Assembly (NCBI GenBank): GCA_039111635.1
Contig: JBCAQO010000013.1
Location: 992,001-1,056,000, forward strand
DNA from: Heterobasidion occidentale
Taxonomy: Eukaryota; Basidiomycota; Agaricomycetes; Russulales; Bondarzewiaceae
Direction of reading: 5' to 3'
DNA length: 64,000 nt
The stretch's first letter is position 1; every line of letters starts with the position of its first letter. Position numbers and translations under genes: made by a program. Positions 11,509-23,208 of the stretch are shown here, piece after piece. Below the pieces are notes generated by a model. That model had not been told where the DNA came from, did not search any database, and saw nothing but the letters and a program-made list of their open reading frames with translations.

Positions 11509-12947
11509 ATGCCATCCACACCTACGGAGAAGTTGCCCAGTCGCCACAAGGCCATTGTCGTTGCTCGGAGCGGCTACGTTGACCTCGAGGAAGTCGACAT
11601 GCCAAAGCTAGGCCCGAAACAGATTCTCGTCCAAGTTGGAGCAGCGTCCCAATCCTCATGCGACTGTGCGTAGGCGCCTAGCAGTCTTACCTGATGCCCA
11701 CTACTCTGCGTCAACTAGGGGATGATGGAGTTGACGGATTAGCTTTTCTCGCAGGGCAGACAATGGTATACGCAAAGAAATATGGTGCTGTCGCTGGCTG
11801 CAACTTCGCCGGCACCGTCATGCAAATCGGACCCGACGTCCCAGAAAATCAATGGACGGTGGGCGATCGAGTGGCTGGCTTCGTCCATGGAGGCGGGTGG
11901 CCTACACCATTTCCTCACCTTCTTCTCCTTAATTACAACTGTCCATTAGGCCTATCTTCCAATGGCTCTTTTGCCGAATACGTTGTCGCCTTCGCGCACA
12001 TTGCCGTCCATATCCCGTCCAATTGGTCACTAGAGGACGCCTCACAATTAGGCATCGCACCCTTTACCGCTTGCCAATACCTCTATCATACACACAACTT
12101 TCATATCCCATCCGAGCTCAAAGACCTCCCGGCCAAACCCGATGGTGACGAGCGCGAGATGCTACTCGTCTACGGCGGCGCGACATCTGTCGGACTATAC
12201 ACGATCCAGCTTGCCAAGCTCTCCGGTCTGCGCGTATTCGCAGCGTGTGCACCACGACACTTTGACCTCCTGCGCGAATACGGTGCTGACGAGGTGTTCG
12301 ACTATACGAACCCACAGGTGTCCATGCGCATCGGAATGAACACCTATGGCAAGCTGAAGTACGCTGTCGACATCGTTGCCGAGAGGCAATCGCCATATCA
12401 GGTATCGCGATCCCTCAGTCGTGAAGGAGGGAAAGTGGCGAGCTGTAAGAAGTATGCCAGCCCTCGCCCAGGTGTCGAAGTGCATTGGACGTTCCCATTC
12501 ACGCTACTGCCCGAGGTATGCCCAAAACAATTTTGCATTCACCTTGACGTTCAATTTTTCTTTGGTCGTCGCTTTCCGATAGAACTGTGATTACCCTGCG
12601 CCCTACACTTCGATTGAGGAAGAACGGGACCGGGGGCAGAAGTACGCACAAATGATTTCCGATGTCATCGCCAACGGGTCAGTCAAGCCTATTCCTGCAT
12701 TCATCCTGCCAGACGGATTGGCGAGCGTCGCGCAAGGACTTGAGATGATGATGGAGGGAAATGTGAGTGCTTCACGTACACTTTTGTGGAGCAGGGCATT
12801 TTTGAGGGGGGAGATGTCGACACCGTCCTAGGCTTTCTGTTGATTCGATTTTTTTCATAGACCGTGGGTACAACAGTGACATACCGGATATCTGATACGC
12901 CCGGCATCGGAATCGAGGCGAAAGATGATGTGTTAATCCCTCTTTAG
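11509..12947 (+). CDS. MDR reductase A (ToxD/CipB-like, quinone/enoyl reductase family)
   Basis: Medium-chain dehydrogenase/reductase predicted to use NADPH on an unknown small substrate, probably cytosolic. Exons: 11509-11665, 11755-12515 (see below), 12583-12762 and 12862-12947. The GroES-like N-domain reads AIVVARSGYVDLEEVDMPK and YAKKYGAVAGCNFAGTVMQI. The nucleotide-binding fold has LLVYGGATSVGLYTIQLAKL, and the end is VGTTVTYRISDT. At the place where paralogs B, C and D have an intron (after FVHGG), this gene has 57 bases (11893-11949) that are open in frame but bounded by GC and AG; splicing them would remove 19 residues absent from the paralogs. First of four related genes sharing intron positions. 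Confidence 0.88.
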
Positions 12948-14091
12948 TCTCCTTTGTTGCGGTGCATGCTGTGTTTGTGCGTAACCCTTCCTGATCGGTT
13001 CCCGTAACATGGTCAGTTGTATCACCTATTTATACGTGCAAGTATTTTCTCTCGAACAGACGTCTGCAGGTCACAAGGACCGCGGTGATCGATATGATAG
13101 TACATCCCTTCTGCGCGTTGTTGTTCTTCAAACTTGGCAGTAAGATTTTCGTCGGACGTTACCGGCCAGCGCTCGGCCTCATCTCCAACTGGGATGCTGC
13201 AGCCTTTCTGGTTCGGCGTTCGGCGTCGGGATTTGAAGAGCCTTGCTTCTTTGCCTCATGAACGTCTCGCCCCTGGGGTGACACTCAGCGATAATTCTAT
13301 CGGACGTACGTCTTGATCTCACCTGAAAAAAAGAGTAGATGAGAGTCGTCCTCTGACAGCTGGTGGAACAGTTGTTGATCATCTCAAGCCTTCCCCGAGA
13401 GCGACCAGTTTCTCCATGAACTCTAACCGTGGATCCACGATTCTTCGAACTTCTTCGAGCGCGCTTCGGCTATTTCCATGCATGAGCCTCGGGTTTGACC
13501 TCTATTCGTAAGCTCGTGAGCCGCATGTGAAGATCTGTGGTAATATCTATCAACGAGCCCAAACGATAGACCGGACGCGCTCCGGAATGCCCTAGTAAAC
13601 CCAAGTCGCCGGCGGCAACCACTAGCCATAGGCGGGACCATGACCAACCTAAGCTCTTTGATTATATAACCCATAACAAATCTTTAGCAAGCCCGTGGTA
13701 GGAGAGACTCATCCAATCGATTCGTCATCAACTATTAATCAGTCTGCTGAGGAGACTAAGCCCGCGGAGGTGTGTAACCGAGGCTTTCTGTGAACGCAGC
13801 AGGATCAGTCGGCCCTACTGCATCTACTGCTACTAGCACCGATGACAAGTTCAAGCAGGTTCAAGCATAGGACATACTGTTATCTCGGACGGCCTCGGCA
13901 GACGCTTCACCGACCCTGCGACTTTCTTGACGGACTCGGGCTCTGACTGTATGGCGAAAGTCAGCAGCCTGCCTATTGCGAGCGTGCCTTTAGCGTCTCT
14001 GGGACAGTATAAATGCGAAACCAGGTTGTCCCAAGTCAAGCCAAACCAGCACTGTCCTCTTTGATCGTCGCTCCTCTTCTTGTCAGATAAC
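12948..14091. other. Intergenic between MDR genes A and B
   Basis: 1.1 kb without recognised coding sequence or RNA gene. Presumed 3' flank of A and promoter of B. Confidence 0.35.
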
Positions 14092-15395
14092 ATGGTACCA
14101 CCCATTCAGAAAGCCATCGTCGTCACCGGGGACGGCATTGTGCTTCGCGATGCGGCTGTCCCTAAGCCAGGACCTGACGATATTTTGGTCAAGGTCACTG
14201 CTGCCGCTCAGAACCCAACTGATTGTGAGCACTAAATCTGTTGAGACCTCTCCATAACACCCTCATATTACTCATATTCGCTCTTAACATAGGGAAGACT
14301 GCTGCTTATGGCAAGAGAATTGGAGCCATCTCTGGTTGCGATTTTGTTGGAATTGTTGTAGAGATAGGTCCTAAGGTCCCCGCTAACGTGCGAAGCATCG
14401 GCGAACGCGTCGCTGGATTCGTCCACGGAGGTAAGTAGGCTCTCACAGCATCCCAATATTACCGTTCTATCATCAAGGAAAGAGTCTGACACGCTGCTTA
14501 CCCTTAACAGGCCTCTATCCCAACGGCTCATTCTCCGAATACTTGTCAGTTCCTGCTGAAGTCGTCGTTCATGTGCCGGATGACTGGTCCGATGAGGACG
14601 CTGCCCAGCTGGGAATCGCGCCATTCACGGCAGCACAAACGCTTTGGTCGTCTCAAGAGAACTTCCCCACTCCGTTTGCGCCCGGCACTGACTCCACGCC
14701 TCTCCTCGTCTCTTCCGGGGCGTCTTCCGTCGGACAATACGTCATTCAATTCGCCAAGCTTTCCGGATTCAAAGTCATCGCGTTTGCATCCCCGAAGAAT
14801 TTTGAGCTGGTGCGCTCTCTTGGCGCAGACGAGGTTTTCGACTACAAAGACCCAGATGCATCGAAAAAGGTTAAGGAAATCACGAACGGCCAACTGAAGT
14901 TTGCCGTGGACACGATCAGCGAAAAACAGACCCCGCAGCAGATTGCCGATGCACTCAGCGACGAGGGCGGTGTGGTATCTGTGATTCTGCCCTGCAAGAC
15001 GGTGAGGGATAACGTCAAGGTCGTGCACAGTCTTGCGTACGATCTTTTAGGCAAGGTGAGGATTGCATTGATTTTCATTTTGATGTGGCTCATATGGCGG
15101 GCGCCCGGATGCAGGACTTCAATTTCCCTCAGGTATTCAAAGCCAATGAGGTCGAAACTGCTAGAGGGAAGAAGTACGCAAAGCTGATCACCAACCTTCT
15201 GGCCACCGGGAAGGTCAGACCAAATGCGACGACGGTCCTGCCAAAAGGCCTTGCCAGCGTACCGGAGGGCATGCAGTTCATGCGGGATGGAAAAGTAAGC
15301 GATTTCAGCGCCTACAGCACGTCTCACGCTGAGAACGGTGTCCCCAGGTCAGCGGAGAAAAGATCACTTACAGAATTTCCGATACTCCCAACTAA
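14092..15395 (+). CDS. MDR reductase B (ToxD/CipB-like)
   Basis: Complete and frame-intact member of the array, useful as the reference for the others. Exons: 14092-14224, 14293-14430, 14511-15055, 15115-15294 and 15348-15395, all GT-AG. N-domain: QKAIVVTGDGIVLRDAAVPK and KTAAYGKRIGAISGCDFVGI. Core: YPNGSFSEYLSVPAEVVVHV, then GASSVGQYVIQFAKLSGFKV for NADP(H) binding and SLGADEVFDYKDPDASKKVK, where aldehyde-generating E and D residues are typical of the family. Tail: VSGEKITYRISDTPN. About 348 residues, normal for the group. No catalytic zinc ligands were noticed. ToxD-type relatives are named after a gene of the HC-toxin locus of Cochliobolus, but no partner synthase lies nearby, so a general detoxifying or quinone/enone reductase role is the safer guess. 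Confidence 0.92.
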
Positions 15396-15993
15396 ACGCG
15401 CGTGTGTCAACTCTTCATTGTTCAATGATCATTGGAGCTTGTCTGACGTTGGCATACCTGACTCATGATTATCGAAGAATGTAGCCTGTGAACGATATAA
15501 TATAGACTGTGTCCAAGTTGAGTGCTTTGACCGATAAACATAGCGGTTCGTAGAGGTCCTGTTCTTCGGTCAATACGACAACCACCAAAGGGATGTAGTG
15601 GGAGCTATGAGGAATAAAGAACAGAACCTGACAGGCCTGACGAGCGGTAAACACTAGTCGGCTTTTGAATCCAGGAATGACACTCACGCACCAAAGTATT
15701 GTGCAATTTCCTTTCTGAATGCACTCGCCTATCACTTACTGAAGTTGGAGTCCAGTCGCCGTCGCCGGGAACACATGCTCAACAGTGGTCCGTGAACCAT
15801 CCAAGCACTACCAGATTGGGCCATTGACTAGACAAAGCTCTTCATTCTCTCATATTACCTCGTATGCCTACTGCTGTACCATACCATGGTCATAGGAGGC
15901 TGCCTAAGGCGCTTCTAACTCTCGCTTCATAATCCTATACGTCGAGATGCTCCAATACATACATCAATAATTTCGCTTTCCCCTTTTCTACGC
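15396..15993. other. Convergent intergenic between MDR B and C
   Basis: About 600 bases of 3' flank for B (plus) and C (minus). No gene or repeat recognised. Confidence 0.3.
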
Positions 15994-17312
15994 TCACAGC
16001 CTCGGAGTGTCCGCAATTCTGTACGTGATCTTCTGCGCGCTAACCTGATTACGAGTGGTACAAGTGGCGGTATTTGTTAGCAAAACCTTCTCGTCTCCAA
16101 CACAAAGCACTTACCTTTCCGGTTTTCTGGTACTCAAAGCCCTCAGCAACGCTTGCCAATCCCTGAGGCAGGATCAATGTTGCGTTGGGCTTGATCTTTC
16201 CAGTATCAAGAATCTGTTGAATGAGTTCGGTATATTTCTTTCCCCTGTCCTTATCTTCGTCTGTCTTGGGCGACCACGGGTAAGGGAAGTCATAGCTCTA
16301 CTTATCTCTTCAACTTTGATCCACGAACGGAAAAGTGACAGACACCACTGACCTGTCCGAGCAAGTCGTAGGCGAGTGTGATATTGACGCTGACCTCTGG
16401 CCTCGGGCTCTTATAAGTCAACAGCGTCGCGACGCGCCCGCCGTCGTCACTCAGAGCCTCCGAAATCTGGCGGGGCGTGTCCTTCTCCGAGATGGTGTCG
16501 ACGGCGTGCACCAGCTTTCTTCCGGTGGAGAGTTTGATTTTCTTCGACACCTCAGGATCGTTGTAGTCGAACACCTCGTCCGCGCCCAACGACTTGACCA
16601 AGTCGAAGTTCTTCGGAGATACGGTGACGATCACGTGGAGACCGGCCAACTTCGCGAACTGGATGACGTACTGACCGACAGAGGTTGCGCCTCCCCAGAC
16701 GAGCAACGGAGTCGGGGTGGAAGTGGGCGCGAGGGGCGTGGCGAAGCTGTGGGATTGATATAGGCATTGGGCCGCCGTGTAAGGGCCAACACCGAGCTGG
16801 GCAGCGTCCTCGAAGGACCAGCTATCAGGAATGTGGAGGACGCGCTCAGCGTCGACAACGAGATACTCGGCAAAGGCTCCGTTAGAATAGACGCCTAAAC
16901 GAATGGTCATAATGGAAAATTAGTCAGAAATGCTTCAAAAAAAAGACAAGGAATAATGAAATGTCTTGCCTCCATGTATGATCCCAGCGACACGTTCGCC
17001 CACACTCCTCAAGCTCGCAGGCACATCGGGGCCCAATTCTTCGATGACTCCAGAGAAGTCGCACCCTGAGACAGAGCCGTATCGCTTGCCCCACAGAGCT
17101 GTCTTCCCTAAGAGATGTAAAATCAAACATAAGACCACATGCTTTTTTCTTCACGATCGAGAATCGAAACACTCACAGTCAGTGGGATTCTGAGCAGCAG
17201 CGACGACTTTTACTAGGATTTCGCTTGGACCAGGTTTGGGAACATCGATCTCTTTCACGACGGTAGAACCACCCTCTGCGACGACAGCTGCCAGATGCTT
17301 GCTAGGGGCCAT
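15994..17312 (-). CDS. MDR reductase C (ToxD/CipB-like), with a GC-AG intron
   Basis: Third paralog, inverted relative to the others. Minus-strand exons: 17312-17177, 17107-16970, 16894-16353, 16297-16115 and 16044-15994. Reading shows KEIDVPKPGPSEILVKVVAA, KTALWGKRYGSVSGCDFSGV, then VYSNGAFAEYLVVDAERVLH, LVWGGATSVGQYVIQFAKLA, SLGADEVFDYNDPEVSKKIK and a tail VSAQKITYRIADTPRL. Intron 2 (16969-16895) starts with GCAAGA after GGAG and ends in TTTAG, so it is a GC-AG intron; the in-frame join HGG-VYSNG matches paralog B exactly, which makes the junction secure. Frame intact. It is divergent from gene D, sharing the 17.3-18.2 kb promoter region. Substrate unknown. Confidence 0.91.
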
Positions 17313-18229
17313 GGGGGATATGAGACTGGATAATGATCGACGAGGCGGCTCGGCGGGGGATACTTAATGGAGAGGCTCCCGATGGCTGCCTTTTTATCAC
17401 GATGGCGGGCACGACATCGGTTACCTGCATGGTGTATCCACATGGGCGTTGGAGTCGTTTTTCAGACGTTACCGAGTAGAACGGGCACCGACTCAACAGA
17501 AGTCGCTGAACGTTGACCCCGAGCACACGACGTGGCTGAAGCAGAATCCAAATTGCCAAGAAATGAAATGCGAAGGGTTGGATACCCTTGGGTACCGAGT
17601 GGATACCGACGCTAGACAGCGCAAGACGTGCTTGTATATTCCAATCGAAACGTACGATGACAGTATCTCGTGGAAAGCTTGGGATGAGTAGTCATGAGTG
17701 CGCTCGTTGTGCTCTTTGGCATCCAACAAGTCCGCTTCGGGTGTAGCACAATCGATAAGAGCGTCCAGTTTCGAAATACGAAGGAGAGGCTTTCTGTATC
17801 ATATTCATTGCGAGTCTTGGGGATGCTGCACAGGCTATGCTGCACGTTGCGCTGCTTTGTGAGTCCAGGGGGGATGGTGGCCTTGAAATTGAACGGCACT
17901 CGGGTTGGCGTGTACCGGAAGATACCGGTCAAATCTTGCTAAGCTCGGGGTGATTAACCATCTTTTATCAAATTTTTATCTAAGACTTTCCTTGTTATCA
18001 GCAGCCGGCGGCATCTGCAGCCATTCATCCATTTGGCCAGACATAGCCTCGCGTTTGCCCCAAGCACCTTCAGTTGAGTATTCTTTCCAGAGGACAGCGG
18101 AGTGCGCCGGTGAGCATATGTCGCAGGTGATCATGCTGGGCGCCTCTCAAGCAGGATATAAGGCTCTTGGACCTTGGTACGCAACATTCTCTCGCAATTT
18201 CTACTACATATCGATAGCGAATCTAACGC
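17313..18229. promoter_or_regulatory. Divergent region between MDR C and D
   Basis: 0.9 kb head-to-head spacer that must contain both promoters. Contains short GATACC/GGTATC words near 17580-17610. No gene recognised. Confidence 0.35.
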
Positions 18230-19518
18230 ATGTCTTCTACAAAGCAGAAGGCCATTGTAGTCACAGCAGAAGGTACTGTCGCTTTTACAGTAGCAGACGT
18301 CCCCACGCCTGGCTCAGGAGATATCCTCGTGAAGGTTATCGCGGCAGCGCAGAACCCGGCTGACTGTACGCCTTCTTTTACATGATCTCGCGTTGACGAG
18401 TTGTTCACAAGACCGTACATACATAAGGGAGAACCGCGGAAGCTCAGAAGAGGAAGAGTGCGATTCTCGGCGCCGACCTCTCTAGCACAGTTGAGGCAAT
18501 AGGACCGAATGTTCCTGCTGGGATCAGAACACTGGAAGAACGAGTCGCAGGGTGTGTCCTTGGAGGTCAGTCAGCTGTTAATCACCTTCATGGAAACTAT
18601 GTTCACACATGACCATCGTCGTAGGGTATTGGCCAAACGGTTCTTTTGCCGAATATCTTGTTGTCGGTGCCGAAGTCGTTATTCATATTCCCGACAGCTG
18701 GACGTTCGAAGATGCATCCCAGCTTGGTATAGCCCCCCTCACCGCCGCACAAGTTCTCTACGGTACTCTCCGCTTTCCAACTCCCTTTGACCTCCCTTGC
18801 CGACCCCTACGCCGCTGCTCGTTTTCGGCGGCGCGACGTCCGTCAGCCAGTACGTCATCCAACTGGCTAAACTTGCAAGACTCGATGTTATCACCACTGC
18901 TTCACCCCGGAACTTCGCCTTCTTGGAATCTCTCGGCGCTAACAAAGTGTTCGATTATCACGATAAGGACATATCCGCGAAGATCAAGGAGTGGACCAGT
19001 GGAAAGTTGAACTACGCCGTCGATTGTATCTCAGAGCCAGACAAGGGCACGCCAAAGCAGATCTCAGACGCCTTGAGCGATGTTGGAGGGTCAGTCGCTA
19101 TCATCCTTCCTTACGAGAGTCCTCGTGAGGGCGTGAATGTCACATTCACCCTCGTCATGGATTTGCTGGGAAAGGTCAGTTATTACTCGACATGGATGCA
19201 CGATCACTCATGGTATCGCCTCTATAGAGCTTTGATGTCATTCGCTTCTATACGTCAACGCCAGAAAGTGTTGAGTACGGAAAGAAGACAGTCAAACTCG
19301 TTGAAAATGTCATAGCCGCTGGTAAGATCAGACCCAACCCCATTCTGAATTGGCCGAATGGTCTGTCTGGAGTTCCTGATGGACTTCAATATGCAAAGGA
19401 AGGCAAGGTCAGTATTGTATTCTTAGGTCGACTCATACAAATATATCACAATGTACCTAATATACTTTATCTCTAGGTCAGTGCACAAAAGATCCTTTAC
19501 AGAGTGGCAGAAGTTTGA
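18230..19518 (+). CDS. MDR reductase D (divergent paralog)
   Basis: Fourth paralog. Exons: 18230-18365, 18428-18565, 18625-19174, 19228-19407 and 19477-19518. Reads QKAIVVTAEGTVAFTVADVP, then YWPNGSFAEYLVVGAEVVIH, LVFGGATSVSQYVIQLAKLA, SLGANKVFDYHDKDISAKIK and tail VSAQKILYRVAEV. The segment that in the paralogs reads YGKR..SGCDFxG is altered to AQKRKSAILGADLSSTVEAI, so the substrate-side loop differs. Frame slips by one base at CCC 18794-18796 between FPTPFDLP and LPTPTPLLVF; one more C restores it. The first acceptor is the unusual ATAAG at 18427. It may have a changed substrate or be decaying; the downstream half is fully open, which favours function. Confidence 0.83.
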
Positions 19519-19626
19519 GTGTTGCTTGTTCTGTGTGTGTACGGTCCATGATAAACGCTCGAGATGAAGTTGTCTTTCTTCAAGGATGTGGTAGCAAAGT
19601 CATATGAAACATTCCACAGAGATCAT

Positions 19627-19692
19627 TCGAATGCGGGGAGTCGAACCTCGAGCTGCCGTGCACAAGCATGAGTGAGCCGTTACCATATCCGA
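19627..19692 (-). pseudogene. tRNA-like relic (His-like)
   Basis: Minus-strand sequence carries a B-box-like GAGGTTCGACTCC with a 5-base T stem having one mismatch, an A-box-like TGGTAACGGCT, and acceptor arms TCGGATA and CATTCGA that pair at six of seven positions. A GTG triplet sits where the anticodon would be, but the anticodon stem pairs poorly and the whole unit is 66 bases, about six short. I read it as a tRNA relic or tRNA-derived repeat, not a working gene. Confidence 0.35.
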
Positions 19693-20323
19693 TCTTCTCT
19701 GAGCACCTCCTTTCACAGGCCCGCTGCGCAGTAAACGTTGAGATGCTTGACTACGAGTAAGTACGGTTGGATAGCCTCAAGGGCATTTCGAAACAAGTCA
19801 ACGATTGGAGCTAGAGGGTCCACCGGAGGCGAAGCCGAATGTGGTAACGTTGGTGAGCGTTGGCGTCGCCATCGACGGCGATGACGCTGACAGCCACAAA
19901 TTCTTCTCACGACACATTTCCCACTTTAAATCTGCTGGCTCGTACACCGATTGTCCAGCTGTCATGCAAGGTAATCATGAAACTGATATTCCGTAACTGA
20001 GTAGCCCAGCCGTAATAAACCACATGTCGCAGAATACTGCAGAGATTGCTGCAGTGAGCCTCAGTGAGTAAAATTTGTCTATATGTCTATTATTCCACCT
20101 ATTTGCATGATACAGGTTGAAGCCGCGGTCGCATCTGGGGCTGCGATATGGTACGTCACCACTTACATCGAGTGCTGCCAGCGTCGCCTGCCATATGGGT
20201 TCAGACACCAGCCTCGTCCGCCGTGGTTGAGACTAGTCACTGTTCAAATGAGTAGTAAATGTAGCTTAACACTGAGATTTCCAACCTCCACCCTTGATTT
20301 TCCTACGAACACGCAAACCCCCG
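19693..20323. other. Upstream region of amylase
   Basis: No supported gene; presumed amylase promoter. Short frames on both strands lack family resemblance. Confidence 0.3.
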
Positions 20324-22454
20324 ATGCCGGTATCCAGTCTTCTTCTAGAAACTATCATCTTGTCCCTAGCCGTAACCACGCTTGCAGATGGCTCCGGAGA
20401 CAAGTCTGTTATTGCACAAATGTTCGAGTGGGACTGGGACAGTGTCGCTGTAGAATGCACTCATGCCCTTGGACCGGCAGGTTTCGGTTATGCGCAAGGT
20501 GGGTCCATATTTTGTGTCTGCTGTCTATCGAGCAGATCCACGACGCTTCAATTCCCTCGCGCAGTCAGCCCCCCCAGGAACATATCACAGGCCCTCAGTG
20601 GTTCACAGACTATCAGCCTGTATCGTACGACATCATCTCTAAACGCGGCAATCGTACTCAGTTCGCGAACATGATCGCAACGTGTCACGATGCAGGTGTA
20701 AAAATTATCGCCGGTGTGCTCAATTTACGAGTCGTATCTTCGAGTTTGTACTGACTCGGGTGGGTAGACACTATATTCAACCACATGGCGGGCATCGACT
20801 CTGGGGAGGGCACCGGTGGCTCTAATTTCACTCACTTTGAATACGGTGACCTCTATCAGGAGGACAACTTCCATCACTGCACACTGGAGTCTGATGGCCA
20901 AATTCATACATACACGAACAGGGAAGAGGTTCAAACATGCATGCTCGTCAATCTAGCCGAGTAAGTTCAATTCATCGGACCTCGGTCGTCTTCGATGAGT
21001 TCATATCACATGCTCGTTGTCAGTCTCGCTACAGATACAGACTATGTTCAAGCCCGGCTGGCTGACTATGCAAACGATCTATTCTCTTTGGGGGTTGATG
21101 GCTTGCGCTTAGATGCGGCGAAAAGTAAGTGTTCTCAAATGTCAAGGCATTCACGGACATATTAAACATCTCTCCTTGAAGATATCGATGCTGCTAATAT
21201 CGAAAACATCACGTCACGATTCACCAAACAACCTTACATCACTCAAGAAGTGAATTGGGGCGAGGGAGAACCGATCCAACCTTCTGAATATACTAGTATA
21301 GGTGAGTCTTTCAACTGATCACTCGCCATCGCACTACTAATCATGAGATAGGCGATGTACAGGAGCAAGTGTTTAACTGTGTCCCTATTTGAAATTATCG
21401 TAACTTGTCTTTCTTTCTAGGTTTCGTTACACCAGTGCTCTGAAAGACGCATTTTTGGGCAACTCTAAAAGCCTATCGAGCCTGAAGGATCTTGATAGCC
21501 AAGGTTGGATATTTTCGCTGACTCTCTACATACCGCATTGACACTAGCTTGTAGGTTGGATATCTAGTGATCATGCAAACGTATTTGTGACAAATCACGA
21601 TACGGAACGAGTGAGCCGTTTATATCGCCTGCGCTGTCCCCCGTCTCATAGTGGTCATTTAGAGCGGCGCCTCTTTAAACCATACATCCCCATCGGATGC
21701 ATATCTCAACGCCATGATATTCTCTCTTGCTCATCCTTACGGCCACCCAACCATCCTCTCGAGTTTCAAATATGACGACCAAGATGATGGTGCACCAAAC
21801 AATGGCCAGAACGTTATCGTAATTTAGATGACTGGGTCGCTGATTCTAGGAATTTCAGGTAGCGGATTTTGCGATGATAAAAGCGACTGGCTTTGCCAGC
21901 ATCGTCTACCTGCCATAATGGCAATGGTAGGCTTCCGTAACATTGTTGGATCTGCGCCACTTGGCAATTGGGCTTCATCTCAGTCGCAACAGATTGCTTT
22001 TGGTCGAGGTTCGATATCTTCGAGCTAAAATTCTCCGAAAGGCTAAAACCGACTTATTCCTAGGAGCTGTTGGCTTCATTGCTATCAACAATGTCGACTC
22101 TACTTGGACGTCGAGATTCACCTCCTCGTTGCCAGACGGGACTTACTGCGACATCCTCAGGGGAACCAACTCCTCAGGAGCATGCACAGGGACGCAGTAT
22201 GCCTTCTTACTTCGTGCACACTTTCGATCCCTCGTGACTTTGTCCTTCTCAGGTACATTGTCTCAAATGGGACGTTTAGTGCAGCAATCCCCTCCTGCAA
22301 CGCCTTGGCCATCCATATCGGGACCATGTTGACGGCGGTCGCTCCGAAGACCTCTAATGGCAGATCTATCGCTCTGAGACCATCGTTTGAAATGGGGTGT
22401 CTGGGCACTCTCGCCGTTGCAATAGTTCTCGTGCTCTCTATGGGTTTTTTCTAA
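20324..22454 (+). CDS. Secreted alpha-amylase (GH13), possible GPI anchor
   Basis: Endo-acting hydrolase of alpha-1,4-glucans such as starch. ATG at 20324 begins a signal peptide ([19 protein letters not shown]). Exons: 20324-20498, 20565-20713, 20768-20960, 21024-21124, 21182-21301, 21352-21364, 21421-21503, 21555-21610, 21663 to about 21800, 21859-22008, 22064-22193 and 22253-22454. Conserved GH13 regions: [11 protein letters not shown] (I), [11 protein letters not shown] (II, nucleophile D), [11 protein letters not shown] (III, acid/base E) and FVTNHDTER (IV). The residue after DAAK, usually His, reads Asn across the splice. C-terminus is hydrophobic ([17 protein letters not shown]), like a GPI signal. 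One C is missing from the C run at 20569-20575 before [12 protein letters not shown], and the exon 9/10 join near 21800-21858 is unsettled. Two introns have GC donors. Confidence 0.88.
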
Positions 22455-23208
22455 ATCTACTTCCGCTCTCAGTTTTTTTTGAAAAAGATCGTATCGTTGG
22501 GACGACCCATAACGATCTATACGATTGCTTGGCTTGGGAGTTGGACGTATGATCATCGCATCAGATTTTGAAACTGTTATAAGACGATAGCAACAGTGGT
22601 CGGAGAGGGCTCGAGTCCCACCCCCATGACTACCGCACTGAAATTAACTGAAACCCGCTTGAGACACCCTTTCATAGCCTTTCATTTAATCCAATAGTTT
22701 GACCGAACGCGCTTATCTGTGATTCTCGACTGATGACGCGTGACGGGGTTCAAACATGTCGCGGACATGCATCCCGACTCAGACAAACTACATGCTTAAC
22801 CAGTGCGTGTACAGTAGGTATTGATTTCCTTGGGACTCTCCACAAGACCTTCATCAGATTTGCCGGTTTCCATCTCCTCAGAGCTCATAGGCCGTGTCTT
22901 CTGCCACCTTCTACTGCATAAATCTCCATGAAATTCGTTTCCGACATCAAGGAACGACGTTGACTCCCATCAAAACGATCTGTTGGCATCATCGCCTCCA
23001 AATGGCAATATCACGGATCGTATATAAGACAACTGCCCGTAGATGGATCCCTTAGGCTGCGCCTCCTTCGATTCAACGCCCAACTTTTTTTTTCTGTTTC
23101 GCTGTACCCTACTCTAAGCGCGCATTTCTTCTCAGTTCTTTTGGTCCTTTATTACGCTCGTTCCATCATCCACGCACGCCGAAACCCTTAATCGACTTGT
23201 CATCAGCC
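22455..23208. other. Intergenic with two weak tRNA-like fragments
   Basis: Between amylase and the four-helix protein. Near 22600-22640 a GGGCTCGAGTCCC word and, on the minus strand at 22735-22810, TGGTTAAGCATGTAG with TTTGAACCCCG resemble Pol III A and B boxes, but neither folds into a cloverleaf by eye. Otherwise promoter-like sequence with a pyrimidine tract before 23209. Confidence 0.25.

Noticed and set aside
11509..22454. Secondary-metabolite gene cluster around the ToxD-like reductases
   Set aside because: No polyketide or peptide synthase, terpene cyclase, P450 or cluster regulator is present; neighbours are RPL38 and an amylase.
22735..22810. tRNA gene on the minus strand
   Set aside because: A- and B-box-like words exist but acceptor and T stems do not pair.
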